From: Halorhodospira halochloris
GTDB lineage: Bacteria > Pseudomonadota > Gammaproteobacteria > Nitrococcales > Halorhodospiraceae
DNA length: 64,000 nucleotides
Assembly (NCBI RefSeq): GCF_002356555.2
Contig: NZ_AP017372.2
Coordinates: forward strand, 1,838,501-1,902,500
Direction: 5' to 3'
How positions within the stretch are numbered: the stretch's first letter is position 1; every line of letters begins with the position of its first letter. Shown here one piece after another: positions 9,293 through 17,702 of the stretch. The notes below the pieces were generated by a model. It saw only the letters and a list, made by a program, of their open reading frames with translations, made no database searches and had not been told where the DNA came from. The position numbers and the translations under genes are program-made.

Positions 9293-10746
9293 TGCTAGAA
9301 TCTAACCTCTTAAGTGAAATAAATGGCTACATAGATGGCAGCTGGTGCAGCGCCGATGATGCCACCTCATTTAGTGTCACCAACCCGGCGACCGGCGAAT
9401 TACTCGCTGAGGTCCCGGCAATGGGGCCGGCAGAGTGCTCCAGTGCTGCCGCCGCCGCTGAACGCGCCCTTGCCAACACCCCCTCACTGGAGACCCGGCG
9501 CGAGTGGCTGGAGGCCATTGACGCAGCACTTCGCCAACACCAAGAGGAACTAGGCCGCATCCTCACCCTCGAACACGGCAAGCCGCACGCCGAAGGCCAA
9601 GGCGAGGTCCTCTATGCTGCCGGTTTCTTTGCCTATGCGGCACGCAACATTGATGCGCTCGCCCCGCGCACCCTAGATGAGCAGCCACGCAACTGCACCT
9701 GGACCGTTTATAACCGTCCTGCCGGGGCCGTGGCACTCATAACGCCGTGGAATTTCCCTATTGGCATGATCGCCAAAAAGCTATCCGCCTCTCTCGCAGC
9801 GGGCGCCCCGGCGGTGATCAAGCCTTCAGCTAAAACGCCGTTGACCATGGTTGCGCTGTTCAACATCTTGGATCGCGAACTCAACCTTCCCCCGGGGATG
9901 GTCAATCTGGTAACCGGCGCGGCCGGCCCAATCGGCGATGCACTACTCAGCGATCCGCGCATTCAGGTGATAAGTTTTACCGGCTCAACCGGGGTAGGCC
10001 AAGAACTGATCCGCGGCAGTGCCGAAGGGGTCAAGCGCCTCGCCTTGGAGCTCGGGGGCAACGCGCCGTTCATCGTCTTCGCCGATGCCGATCTGGAGCA
10101 TGCCGCCGATCAACTCATCGCCAACAAGTTCCGCGGCGGCGGTCAAACCTGCGTCTGCGCCAACCGCATCCTGGTTGAGAGCTCGGTAATGGACTCATTT
10201 GCCGCCAAGGTCGCTGAGCGAGCAGCGAAGCTCACGGTGGGCAACGGCATGGAGCCGGGAGTAGATCTTGGCCCATTGATTGACCGCAGCGGCTATGAAA
10301 AGGTTCGCCGGCACTACCTCGACGCCCTCGATAAGGGCGCTACAACTGTTATGGGCAAGGACCCGGGGGCCATGGAGCGAGATTATGGCGCCTATTTTCC
10401 GCCAACAGTGGTCAGTGGGGTGACCCCGCAGATGGCCTGCTGGCGGGAAGAGACGTTCGGCCCGCTAGTGCCCATGGCACCCTTTGAGGGTGAGGCAGAC
10501 GCCCTAGCAAAGGCCAATGACACGGAATTCGGCCTAGCATCGTATCTGTTTACCGGCGACGATGAGCGAGCCGAGCGGTTGATTCCGAACTTGCAGTTTC
10601 CCCATGTGGGCTGGAACACCGGCAGCGGCCCCACTCCGGAGGCGCCTTTCGGCGGCATGAAACATTCCGGCTTCGGCCGTGAGGGGGGCTTAGAGGGGCT
10701 GTTTGAGTTCGTCGAGACACAAACCGTCCCCCGTGGGCCTCTCTGA
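9292..10746 (+). CDS. gabD: NAD(P)-dependent succinate-semialdehyde dehydrogenase family protein
   Basis: This 484-residue aldehyde dehydrogenase starts at the ATG overlapping the amidase stop (TGATG); a TTG lies three bases upstream. The general base Glu253 (LALELGGNAP) and catalytic Cys287 (GQTCVCANR) are at the positions normal for GabD-type enzymes. It oxidises an aldehyde, probably succinate semialdehyde, to the acid. Together with the amidase and hydroxyacid dehydrogenase it suggests stepwise breakdown of an amide-containing compound. The stop codon falls inside the left arm of palindromic element B. Confidence 0.85.
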   Translation: MLESNLLSEINGYIDGSWCSADDATSFSVTNPATGELLAEVPAMGPAECSSAAAAAERALANTPSLETRREWLEAIDAALRQHQEELGRILTLEHGKPHAEGQGEVLYAAGFFAYAARNIDALAPRTLDEQPRNCTWTVYNRPAGAVALITPWNFPIGMIAKKLSASLAAGAPAVIKPSAKTPLTMVALFNILDRELNLPPGMVNLVTGAAGPIGDALLSDPRIQVISFTGSTGVGQELIRGSAEGVKRLALELGGNAPFIVFADADLEHAADQLIANKFRGGGQTCVCANRILVESSVMDSFAAKVAERAAKLTVGNGMEPGVDLGPLIDRSGYEKVRRHYLDALDKGATTVMGKDPGAMERDYGAYFPPTVVSGVTPQMACWREETFGPLVPMAPFEGEADALAKANDTEFGLASYLFTGDDERAERLIPNLQFPHVGWNTGSGPTPEAPFGGMKHSGFGREGGLEGLFEFVETQTVPRGPL

Positions 10747-10898
10747 AAACTTCCCCGCAGTCAAATTTTCCGCAGCCGACAGGTTGTCACTGGTGTGGAG
10801 GACGCCGTTAATCCATCCCTGGAGGCTTCACGGCGCCGTCTTTGGCGCCATGACCTCCACACCAGGACAACCTGTCGGCCGCGGGGAAGTGCCAGAGG
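10738..10898. repeat. Palindromic intergenic element B (diverged)
   Basis: This member has arms of about 45 bp that pair imperfectly. The left arm contains an extra ~15 bp (near 10760-10775), and the core is altered (GCCGTCTTTGGCGCC in place of GCCATCCCTGGCGCC). It separates the convergent gabD and epmA genes, and its left end includes the gabD stop codon. The core is in the forward orientation. Confidence 0.85.
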
Positions 10899-10912
10899 TT
10901 CTGCCGAAACGA

Positions 10913-11959
10913 TTAACCTCTGTATAACTCGCTTCTGACCTCGGCCAGGGAATCGGCACCTAAGAACACTGCTAGCAACCGATCGAAACCTACCGCAACG
11001 CCGGCGCAGTCAGGCAGTCCCCGCTCCAGGGCAGCAAGCAGCGAGTGATCAAGCTCATGCACCGGCAATCCACCCGCCCGGCGCTGCTGTTGCTCCTGTT
11101 TAAATCGCTGTCTTTGAGCGCCGGGGTCGGTCAGTTCGTGATAGCCATTAGCAATCTCCAGGCCGTCCATAAACAGCTCGAAGCGCCGAGCGGTGCGCGG
11201 GTCGGCTTCATCAAGCCGGGCGAGAGCCGCCTGGCTAGCTGGGAAAGCGGTCAAAAAAGTGATCCGAGAATGGCCGAGTTGCATAGCTACGACGTGGGAA
11301 AGGAGCAAATCAAGGAGTTCATCGCGGTCCAAATTGACTTCTGAACCGGCGCTGCTATTGGCAGCGCAGGAATGCAGCTCTATACCGGCCCGCGTAACGG
11401 CCTCTTGCAGCTGCTCCTGGCTAGCTGTGAGCGGATCCACCCAAGCCTGATCCAGGCAGGCTTGGCGGTAGCTCAGATATTCAACTGAACGCTTACCCAG
11501 ACCACAACCCTCAGCTGCGGGGACAGTTGCCTTGCGTTTGCTCAGGCTAATCCGGCAATACTCTATAAGCTCGGCGAGTTCGGCCATTAGATCGTAATGG
11601 CTATAACCGACCCGGTACCACTCAAGCAGGGTAAACTCTACAGAGTGCCAACGCCCCCGCTCGCCGCCACGCCAGGCCGGACCCAGATAATATATATCGC
11701 CACTGCCGGCGCTGAGCAGTCGCTTCATCGCTGACTCGGGTGAAGTCTGCAGATAGAGCTGATTACCATCTCCATCAGCGGCATCCGCGGCCACGCTGGC
11801 CAGGGCCGGATCCATAGCCGCAGGACCAAGACAAGGCGGGTGCACCTCCAATACTCCGCGCTGAGCGAAAAATTCGCGGATAGCCGCTGCCAAATCAGCG
11901 CGCAGCCTGAGCAAATCCGTTAAAGCCGAACCGCCTGTCGACCTACTTGCCCGGTTCAA
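10913..11959 (-). CDS. epmA: EF-P--(R)-beta-lysine ligase EpmA
   Basis: This is a 348-residue truncated class II lysyl-tRNA-synthetase paralogue without an anticodon-binding domain. Motif 2 is visible as [19 protein letters not shown] and motif 3 as [19 protein letters not shown]. EpmA attaches beta-lysine to the conserved lysine of EF-P. The start is a TTG that overlaps the efp stop by four bases, the only good start in reach. The order efp-epmA and the presence of epmB at 15488 give the full modification pathway. Confidence 0.92.
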   Translation of the reverse strand: MNRASRSTGGSALTDLLRLRADLAAAIREFFAQRGVLEVHPPCLGPAAMDPALASVAADAADGDGNQLYLQTSPESAMKRLLSAGSGDIYYLGPAWRGGERGRWHSVEFTLLEWYRVGYSHYDLMAELAELIEYCRISLSKRKATVPAAEGCGLGKRSVEYLSYRQACLDQAWVDPLTASQEQLQEAVTRAGIELHSCAANSSAGSEVNLDRDELLDLLLSHVVAMQLGHSRITFLTAFPASQAALARLDEADPRTARRFELFMDGLEIANGYHELTDPGAQRQRFKQEQQQRRAGGLPVHELDHSLLAALERGLPDCAGVAVGFDRLLAVFLGADSLAEVRSELYRG

Positions 11960-12525
11960 TCCTTAGCTCGGCCAACGTACTCACCACTACGGGTATCGAT
12001 ACGCAGCACCTCACCTTCTTCGATAAACAACGGCACCCGAACCGAAGCACCTGTTTCCAATTTAGCCGGTTTACTGCCACCGCTACTGGTATCACCCCGT
12101 ACACCCGGATCGGTCTCAACTACTTGCAAATCGACAAAGTTGGGTGCCAAAACCTGCAGCGGTTCATCGTTCCAGAGGATAACCACACAGTTATCCTGCT
12201 CCTTGATCCAGTTTTTAGCATCGCCGACAGCACTTTGCGGCGCAGCCTTTTGATCGAAGGTATTAGGATCCATGAAGTACCAGAATTCGCCGTCGTTGTA
12301 GAGATACTGCAATTCAGTCTCCATAACGTCGGCGGCCTCGACACTTTCGCCTGATTTGAATGTTTTTTCTATAACCCGGTTGGTCTTTAGATTGCGCAGC
12401 TTGACCCGATTGAAGGCTTGACCTTTGCCCGGTTTGACGAACTCATTCTCGACGATGGTGTATGGATCACCGTCGAGCATCAATTTCAAACCGCTCTTGA
12501 ATTCATTAGTGCTGTAAGTTGCCAT
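11956..12525 (-). CDS. efp: Elongation factor P
   Basis: The 189-residue protein has the three beta-barrel domains of EF-P. The modified lysine is Lys34 in the loop KPGKGQAF, as expected for beta-lysylation by EpmA/EpmB. EF-P rescues ribosomes stalled at polyproline stretches. A GGTGAG site precedes the ATG (12525). It is transcribed into epmA with a four-base overlap, and its upstream region is filled with palindromic elements. Confidence 0.96.
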   Translation of the reverse strand: MATYSTNEFKSGLKLMLDGDPYTIVENEFVKPGKGQAFNRVKLRNLKTNRVIEKTFKSGESVEAADVMETELQYLYNDGEFWYFMDPNTFDQKAAPQSAVGDAKNWIKEQDNCVVILWNDEPLQVLAPNFVDLQVVETDPGVRGDTSSGGSKPAKLETGASVRVPLFIEEGEVLRIDTRSGEYVGRAKD

Positions 12526-12614
12526 GCTCTCACCTTAAGTTGTTTTTAGTTGCCGTGATGCTAACCGAAACTTGTCCGCAGCCCAAGTTTAAACACTGCG
12601 CACCGGGAGTGGCC

Positions 12615-12676
12615 GTCCCTAGAAACTCCCCGCAGCCATTGGCCACCCCGGTGTGGAGGACATCGTGAATCCATAT
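12615..12676. repeat. Truncated palindromic element (left arm plus start of core)
   Basis: The stretch carries a typical left arm (AGAAACTCCCCGCAGCCA, then CCCCGGTGTGGAGG) and the first ~14 bases of the core (ACATCGTGAATCCAT). It then stops, and no matching right arm follows. The complete element C begins ten bases later. It appears to be a broken copy in the efp upstream region. Confidence 0.75.
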
Positions 12677-12686
12677 TCCAAAGACC

Positions 12687-12832
12687 GCCTCTAAAACGCC
12701 ACGGAGTCAAGTGGTTGCCCTGGTGTGGAGTTCTTGTCGCCAAGGATGGCACCATGAAGCCTCCAGGGATGGATTCACGGCGTCCTCCACAACCAGAGGA
12801 CAGCCACTTGACTCCGTGGCGTTTTAGAGGCT
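12687..12832. repeat. Palindromic intergenic element C
   Basis: The left arm begins GCCTCTAAAACGCCACGG and the right arm ends CCGTGGCGTTTTAGAGGC; both pair over about 46 bp with a few mismatches. The core is in the reverse orientation relative to elements A and B (GGATGGATTCACGGCGTCC). It lies upstream of efp in the 694-bp gap between efp and the octaheme cytochrome gene. Confidence 0.9.
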
Positions 12833-12925
12833 CCTTACAGAGGCAATTTGACACAAGAGCGAGGGGCTTATAGCCTATCAGAAGAAATGAAACTGTAATC
12901 TCCTTTTGGTAGCGTCATTGCATGA

Positions 12926-12978
12926 CAAGTGGTTGTTGAATTCAAGTGATTGTTGAATTGAGGTGGTTTCCCCACCTC
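12926..12978. repeat. 17-bp tandem repeat followed by a small hairpin
   Basis: Two adjacent 17-bp units (12926-12942 and 12943-12959, CAAGTGRTTGTTGAATT) differ at one base. They run directly into a perfect 7-bp hairpin, GAGGTGG/CCACCTC (12960-12978). They lie between elements C and D; apart from these, 12833-13033 shows no gene. Confidence 0.7.
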
Positions 12979-13033
12979 TCCGCCTTGTTTGTGCAGCGAG
13001 TAGAGAGCACATGAGGTTCCACGCGTCTCCTAA

Positions 13034-13186
13034 GGGTGCCTCTAAAAACTCCGCTGGCACCACTATCCGCCCCGGTGTGGAGGTCTTGGCGCCAGGGATG
13101 GCGCCATGAAGCCTCCAGGGATGGATTCACGGCGTCCTCCACACCGGGGCGGATGGTGGCGCCGGCGAAGTTTTTAGAGGTTCCCC
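13034..13186. repeat. Palindromic intergenic element D
   Basis: Arms of about 50 bp (left GCCTCTAAAAACTCCGC, right GCGAAGTTTTTAGAGG) flank a reverse-oriented core (GGCGCCATGAAGCC). The arm sequence is closely related to those of elements G and I. It ends 33 bp before the octaheme cytochrome start, so it lies within or next to that gene's 5' leader. Confidence 0.9.
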
Positions 13187-13219
13187 TAAGCAAGCCCTAG
13201 TTCATCTGCCAGTATTCCC

Positions 13220-14881
13220 ATGATCAAAACTTACAGAACCATAACCGCGGGCCTATTTTTAGTCGTGAACTGCCTGGCTGCGGCCAACGCCGATCACACC
13301 CCGCTCGACACAGAGGCAATGCTCGACCCAGCTCCAGCAGAGATGGGATCGACTGCCGATCACAGCAAGTTTGAGCAACTCGAGGGGCCGTTTGAAGACG
13401 CGACTGAAGTAACCGCGGCCTGCCTTGAGTGCCATACCGAGGCCGCTAAGCAGGTTCACTCTAGTATCCACTGGCACTATGAATTCCAACAGCCGGAAAC
13501 CGAGCAAGACTTAGGCAAGAAGAACGTCATCAATAACCTCTGCTTTGGCATTGCAGGCAACTATCAGCGCTGTAGTAGTTGCCACGTCGGCTACGGCTGG
13601 GAGGATCATGAATTCGATTTCACTGCCGAAGAGCAGGTTGACTGTCTAGTCTGTCATGACACCACCGGCAGCTATGTAAAATTCCCTACCTCAGCCGGTC
13701 ACCCACCCTACGAGGATCGCGAGTTCCACGGCGAGACGATAGCCGCCCCCGATCTAGCTGAAGTAGCTCAGAACGTCGGCCCTAGTAGTCGCGAAACTTG
13801 CGGAACTTGCCACTTCGAGGGCGGTGGCGGCGACGCGGTTAAGCATGGAGATCTGGATAGTTCACTGATCGATCCACCCTACGAACTTGATGTGCATATG
13901 TCGCCGGAGGGAGCCGATTTTACCTGCTCCACCTGCCATACCTTCAGTGGCCACATCCAACTCGGCAGCCGCTATAAAATAACAATGCCCGAGGATGAGC
14001 GACCAGTAGCCGCTGATCCACACCAAAAACCGGCCTGCGAGGCATGTCACGGCAGCGAGCCGCACGACAGCGGGATTCACGACAAGCTTAACCAGCATAG
14101 CGAGTTTATCGCCTGCGAGACATGCCATGTCCCCGAAGTGGCGCGCGGCGGTAAGCCGACTCGAACCCTTTGGGACTGGTCAGAATCTGGCCGTATGGAC
14201 GATGACGGTGACCCAGTGGTCGAGACCGAAGATGGTGTGCCGGTCTACGATGGGCGCAAGGGGCGATTCGAATGGCGCGAGGATTACGCCCCCGAATACC
14301 ACTGGTTCGACGGCAATATGCACTATACGTTGCTCGATGACGAGATCGATCCCACAGAGACGGTAACGATCAATAGGCCTATGGGTGATCACGATACCCC
14401 GGGGGCAAAAATTTGGCCTTTTACATCCATGAAGGGGCGCCAACCCTACGATAAAGAGCATAAGACCCTCCTCACCGCCCACCTCTTCGGTGATGAGCCG
14501 AGTGCCTATTGGCAAAGCTACGACTGGTCAGAGGCGCTAGCAGCAGGCATGGAAGAGGCGCAGAAGATAGGCCAAACAGAGAAGGATTTCAGCGGTGAAT
14601 ACGGCTTTGTAGACAGCATTATGCATTGGCCAGTCGCCCACATGATCGCCCCGGCTGAGGATAGCCTCAGCTGTCAGTCATGCCACGAACCGGACGGCCG
14701 CATGGCGGGCCTAGAGGGACTCTATGTCCCGGGGCAGGATAGCCACCCGCGGATAGAGCGTATCGGCTGGTGGGCAATCGGTCTTACCCTACTCGCAGTA
14801 CTCGGTCATGGCTCGGCCCGCTATCTGCTCTACCGCCACAAACGTAGCAAACAGGAGAACTCTCAGGAGGAGGCCGCGTGA
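13220..14881 (+). CDS. Octaheme c-type cytochrome, tetrathionate reductase (OTR) family
   Basis: The 553-residue protein has a signal peptide (1-24) and exactly eight CxxCH haem sites, at residues 67, 117, 141, 193, 235, 272, 298 and 484. One C-terminal membrane helix (about 514-534) is followed by a basic tail. Spacing and length fit the octaheme tetrathionate reductase family, periplasmic enzymes that in Shewanella reduce tetrathionate, nitrite and hydroxylamine. The physiological substrate here is unknown. The downstream cytochrome b overlaps by four bases and is the probable quinol-side electron partner. Confidence 0.9.
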   Translation: MIKTYRTITAGLFLVVNCLAAANADHTPLDTEAMLDPAPAEMGSTADHSKFEQLEGPFEDATEVTAACLECHTEAAKQVHSSIHWHYEFQQPETEQDLGKKNVINNLCFGIAGNYQRCSSCHVGYGWEDHEFDFTAEEQVDCLVCHDTTGSYVKFPTSAGHPPYEDREFHGETIAAPDLAEVAQNVGPSSRETCGTCHFEGGGGDAVKHGDLDSSLIDPPYELDVHMSPEGADFTCSTCHTFSGHIQLGSRYKITMPEDERPVAADPHQKPACEACHGSEPHDSGIHDKLNQHSEFIACETCHVPEVARGGKPTRTLWDWSESGRMDDDGDPVVETEDGVPVYDGRKGRFEWREDYAPEYHWFDGNMHYTLLDDEIDPTETVTINRPMGDHDTPGAKIWPFTSMKGRQPYDKEHKTLLTAHLFGDEPSAYWQSYDWSEALAAGMEEAQKIGQTEKDFSGEYGFVDSIMHWPVAHMIAPAEDSLSCQSCHEPDGRMAGLEGLYVPGQDSHPRIERIGWWAIGLTLLAVLGHGSARYLLYRHKRSKQENSQEEAA

Positions 14882-15519
14882 GCAATAACGACCCTAGCAC
14901 TAGGCCCAAGCGTATCTTCTCGCCATTCGAGATCTTCTGGCATTGGGCGCAGACGCTCCTGATTTTCGGCCTGCTGTTTACCGGGCTGGAAATGAGCGGC
15001 CTCTTCACCCTTACCGGCTTCGAGAGCGCCTTTGCCACCCACATTACTTTAGCCTGGATGCTCATCGGATTGTGGATCTTGGCTATCTTCTGGCATGTCA
15101 CAACCGGTGAGTGGCGCAACTACATGCCCACCGGCCAAGGCCTAATGTCGATGCTGGCCTACTACGCCTACGGTATATTTTCTGGCGAATCAAAGCCCTA
15201 TGCTAAAACAGCGGCGTCCAAGCACAACCCGCTGCAGCGCCTAGCCTACTTTTTCTTCAAGGCCGCAATCGCACCAGCGCTGTGGATCTCCGGGCTGCTC
15301 TTGCTCTTCTACAATCTCTGGCGCGAGACGTTGCTCGGTGAGCTGCTACCGCTCGCCGCCCCGGCAGCAGTGCACGTTGGCGCTGCCTTAGCACTAATGG
15401 TCTTTCTAATAGTCCATATCTATCTCGCCTCGACCACCGGCAATCCGTGGTACGCTCACTTGCGTGCCATGGTGACCGGATACTCGAATGAGCACAGCAC
15501 AGACAGCGCCGAAAAATGA
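14878..15519 (+). CDS. Cytochrome b561/b6-type membrane subunit
   Basis: The 213-residue protein has four membrane helices. Candidate haem-ligating histidines are in FWHWAQ, THITLAW, FWHVTTG and IVHIYLA, as in FdnI/thiosulfate-reductase cytochrome b subunits. It starts with GTG overlapping the octaheme cytochrome stop (GTGA). It would take electrons from quinol and pass them to the octaheme protein, or the reverse. Its 3' end overlaps epmB by 32 bp. Confidence 0.85.
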   Translation: MSNNDPSTRPKRIFSPFEIFWHWAQTLLIFGLLFTGLEMSGLFTLTGFESAFATHITLAWMLIGLWILAIFWHVTTGEWRNYMPTGQGLMSMLAYYAYGIFSGESKPYAKTAASKHNPLQRLAYFFFKAAIAPALWISGLLLLFYNLWRETLLGELLPLAAPAAVHVGAALALMVFLIVHIYLASTTGNPWYAHLRAMVTGYSNEHSTDSAEK

Positions 15520-16501
15520 CGAACAGGCGTGGCGCGATGAGCTGCGCCACGCTATACGCAGTCCGCGCCAGCTAATCGAGCGCTTGGGGTTAAGCGAGGT
15601 TAATCTTGACGGCGCTGAGACTGCCCATGGCGACTTTCCCCTGTTGGTGCCCCATAGCTACATAGAGCGCATCGAGCCGGGGCGAATTGATGACCCGCTG
15701 CTACGACAGGTCATGCCGACGGCTCTTGAAACCACTCCTCAGCCAGCCGGTTTCAGCACTGACCCACTTGCCGAGCAATCGCCTGACAGTGACTCGGCGA
15801 TACTGCAAAAATACGCCAACCGTGCCCTGTTAGTAACCACCGGGGCTTGCGCCATCCATTGCCGCTATTGCTTCCGCCGCTCTTACCCTTACTCGCAGCA
15901 AAATTCATGGCGTGCGGCCCTAAGATACTGGCATAGAGAAGGCGCCCCGGAGGAAGTAATCCTCAGCGGCGGTGACCCGCTGATGCTTGGTGATCAGGCG
16001 CTGTGCGAGCTTATTGATGGCCTAGAGCAGATCGCGGGATTAAGGCGCCTGCGCATCCATACCCGGATGCCAATAGCCTTACCAGCGCGAATAACAACCG
16101 CACTTGTCGAGCGTTTTAGTGCAAGCCCGCTACAAATCGTGTGGGTCGTCCACGCCAACCACCCGCAGGAGATAAACGACGCTGTCTGCGCCAGCCTCGC
16201 CAGGCTAAGGCACGGCAATATGACGCTGCTAAACCAGAGCGTACTCTTACGCGGGGTCAATGATGACCCAAAGCCCCTAGCCCAGCTCTCCGAGCAACTC
16301 TTCAGCGCCGGAGCCCTGCCCTACTACCTCCATCAGCTCGATCGTATCAGCGGTGCAGCACACTTTGCCGTATCACCGACGACGGCGAGTTCGATAATCG
16401 CCGAACTCGCCGCTAGCCTACCCGGTTACCTTCTCCCCCGCCTAGTACGTGAAGATCCAGGCGCCGCTTCTAAAACTACGCTCGCGCCACCGCCGCGCTG
16501 A
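15488..16501 (+). CDS. epmB: EF-P beta-lysylation protein EpmB (lysine 2,3-aminomutase)
   Basis: This is a 337-residue radical SAM enzyme. The cluster motif CAIHCRYCFRR (CxxxCxxC) lies near residue 118, and SGGDPLM and LLNQSVLLRGVND are conserved. It converts lysine to (R)-beta-lysine, which EpmA then loads on EF-P Lys34. The C-terminus has PYYLHQLDRISGAAHF as in the EpmB/KamA family. The start lies inside the cytochrome b gene, so epmB is probably co-transcribed with the cytochrome genes. Confidence 0.93.
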   Translation: MSTAQTAPKNDEQAWRDELRHAIRSPRQLIERLGLSEVNLDGAETAHGDFPLLVPHSYIERIEPGRIDDPLLRQVMPTALETTPQPAGFSTDPLAEQSPDSDSAILQKYANRALLVTTGACAIHCRYCFRRSYPYSQQNSWRAALRYWHREGAPEEVILSGGDPLMLGDQALCELIDGLEQIAGLRRLRIHTRMPIALPARITTALVERFSASPLQIVWVVHANHPQEINDAVCASLARLRHGNMTLLNQSVLLRGVNDDPKPLAQLSEQLFSAGALPYYLHQLDRISGAAHFAVSPTTASSIIAELAASLPGYLLPRLVREDPGAASKTTLAPPPR

Positions 16502-16533
16502 TCACCCCACACCGCCCTTAGCGGAAACTCTAT

Positions 16534-16678
16534 GACGCCTCGAAAACTCCCCGAAGCACTTGCTGCCCCGCTGTGGAGGACGCCGTGAATCCATCCCTGG
16601 AGGCTTCATGGCGCCATCCTTGGCGCCAAGACCTCCACAGCGGGGGAGCAATTGCTTCGGGGGAGTTTTCGAGGCGAC
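16534..16678. repeat. Palindromic intergenic element E
   Basis: Arms of about 45 bp (left GCCTCGAAAACTCCCCGAAG, right CTTCGGGGGAGTTTTCGAGG) flank a forward core (GTGAATCCATCC, GGCGCCATCCTTGGCGCC). It sits between the convergent epmB and htpX genes. Confidence 0.9.
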
Positions 16679-16710
16679 TGCAGGTTTGTCACCAGAAGTG
16701 GAACCAAGGC

Positions 16711-16757
16711 CTCACCCAAGGCAACCACTTGGCTCGGGCGCCGTTTTAAGAGGACCC
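16711..16757. repeat. Decayed right-arm fragment of a palindromic element
   Basis: A stretch reading CAACCACTTGGCTCGGG then GCCGTTTTAAGAGGACC resembles the right arm of element C (CCACTTGACTCCGTGGCG, TTTTAGAGG). It has no core and no complementary left arm. Its end runs into the 3' end of htpX. Confidence 0.5.
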
Positions 16758-17633
16758 CTTAAGGGCAGCGATCCTTTCCTCGAGAGGCGGATGCGACATC
16801 ATCAGCCGCTTGATTCCGCTACCCATCTTGCCGTTGATACCGAACGCCTCCATCTCATCCGGCATATTCTGCGGTTTGACCGACTGTTTCAGCCTCTCCA
16901 GTGCAGCGACCATCTTATCGCTGCCGGCAAGCTTGGCTGCTCCAGCGTCGGCCCGGAACTCCCGTTTGCGCGAGAAGTACATGGTGATCATTGAGGCGAG
17001 GATGCCGAGAACCATTTGCGCAAAGATCATAGTGATCCAAAACCCAGGCCCATGGCCGCTTTGATTCTTGAACACTACTCGGTCAACGAATCGACCAGCG
17101 ATATGGGAGAGGAAGATGACGAAGGTGTTCACCACCCCCTGAATCAGGGTAAGGGTAACCATATCGCCGTTGGCAACGTGGCTAACCTCATGCGCTATGA
17201 CCGCCTCGGCCTCGTCCTTGCTCATGTTCTGCAACAGCCCAGTGCTAACCGCCACTAAGGCGCTATTGCGCCTTGCGCCGGTTGCAAAGGCGTTAATCTC
17301 CGGGGCGTTATAGATCGCCACATCCGGCATGCCGATGCCTTCGCGTTGCGCGAAACGGCGCACGGTTTCGACCACCCAACGCTCGGTCTCCCCCCGCGGG
17401 TTCTCCAAGACCTGCGCCCCCATCATGCGGATCGCCATACTCTTTGACATGGCCAGGGAGATAAAAGAACCAGCGAAACCGATCCCTGCCGCCATGATCA
17501 ACAGATGGACGATTTCAGCATTGATGCCCTGCTGTTGCAGGTACTGCTCAACCCCGAGCAGGTTGAGGATTATCGACAACACAAGCACAACCGCAATATT
17601 GGTCGCGAGCAATAGGGCTATTCTGGTCAACAT
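16746..17633 (-). CDS. htpX: Protease HtpX (membrane M48 metallopeptidase)
   Basis: The 295-residue protein has two N-terminal membrane helices, a cytoplasmic zinc site HEVSH near residue 140, further hydrophobic segments and the C-terminal [13 protein letters not shown] typical of HtpX. It degrades misfolded membrane proteins in envelope stress and works alongside FtsH. The length matches the family (about 290). It is followed by repeat material and convergent with epmB. Confidence 0.95.
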   Translation of the reverse strand: MLTRIALLLATNIAVVLVLSIILNLLGVEQYLQQQGINAEIVHLLIMAAGIGFAGSFISLAMSKSMAIRMMGAQVLENPRGETERWVVETVRRFAQREGIGMPDVAIYNAPEINAFATGARRNSALVAVSTGLLQNMSKDEAEAVIAHEVSHVANGDMVTLTLIQGVVNTFVIFLSHIAGRFVDRVVFKNQSGHGPGFWITMIFAQMVLGILASMITMYFSRKREFRADAGAAKLAGSDKMVAALERLKQSVKPQNMPDEMEAFGINGKMGSGIKRLMMSHPPLEERIAALKGSS

Positions 17634-17669
17634 GACAACACGGTTCCTCTAAGCTAAACCCATGACAAG

Positions 17670-17702
17670 GAAGAAAAAGGGGGCGGTTTTATTTAGACCG
17701 CC
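17670..17702 (-). terminator. Rho-independent terminator of parC
   Basis: Read on the minus strand, a GGCGGT/ACCGCC stem (17697-17702 with 17682-17687) is followed by a T-rich tract (TTTTTCTT, 17671-17678). The parC stop codon lies in the loop. This is the clearest intrinsic terminator in the window. Confidence 0.7.

Noticed and set aside
12848-12876. Sigma-70 promoter for the octaheme operon (TTGACA near 12848)
   Set aside because: The -35 is good, but no convincing -10 lies at the right spacing and it is about 350 bp from the gene.
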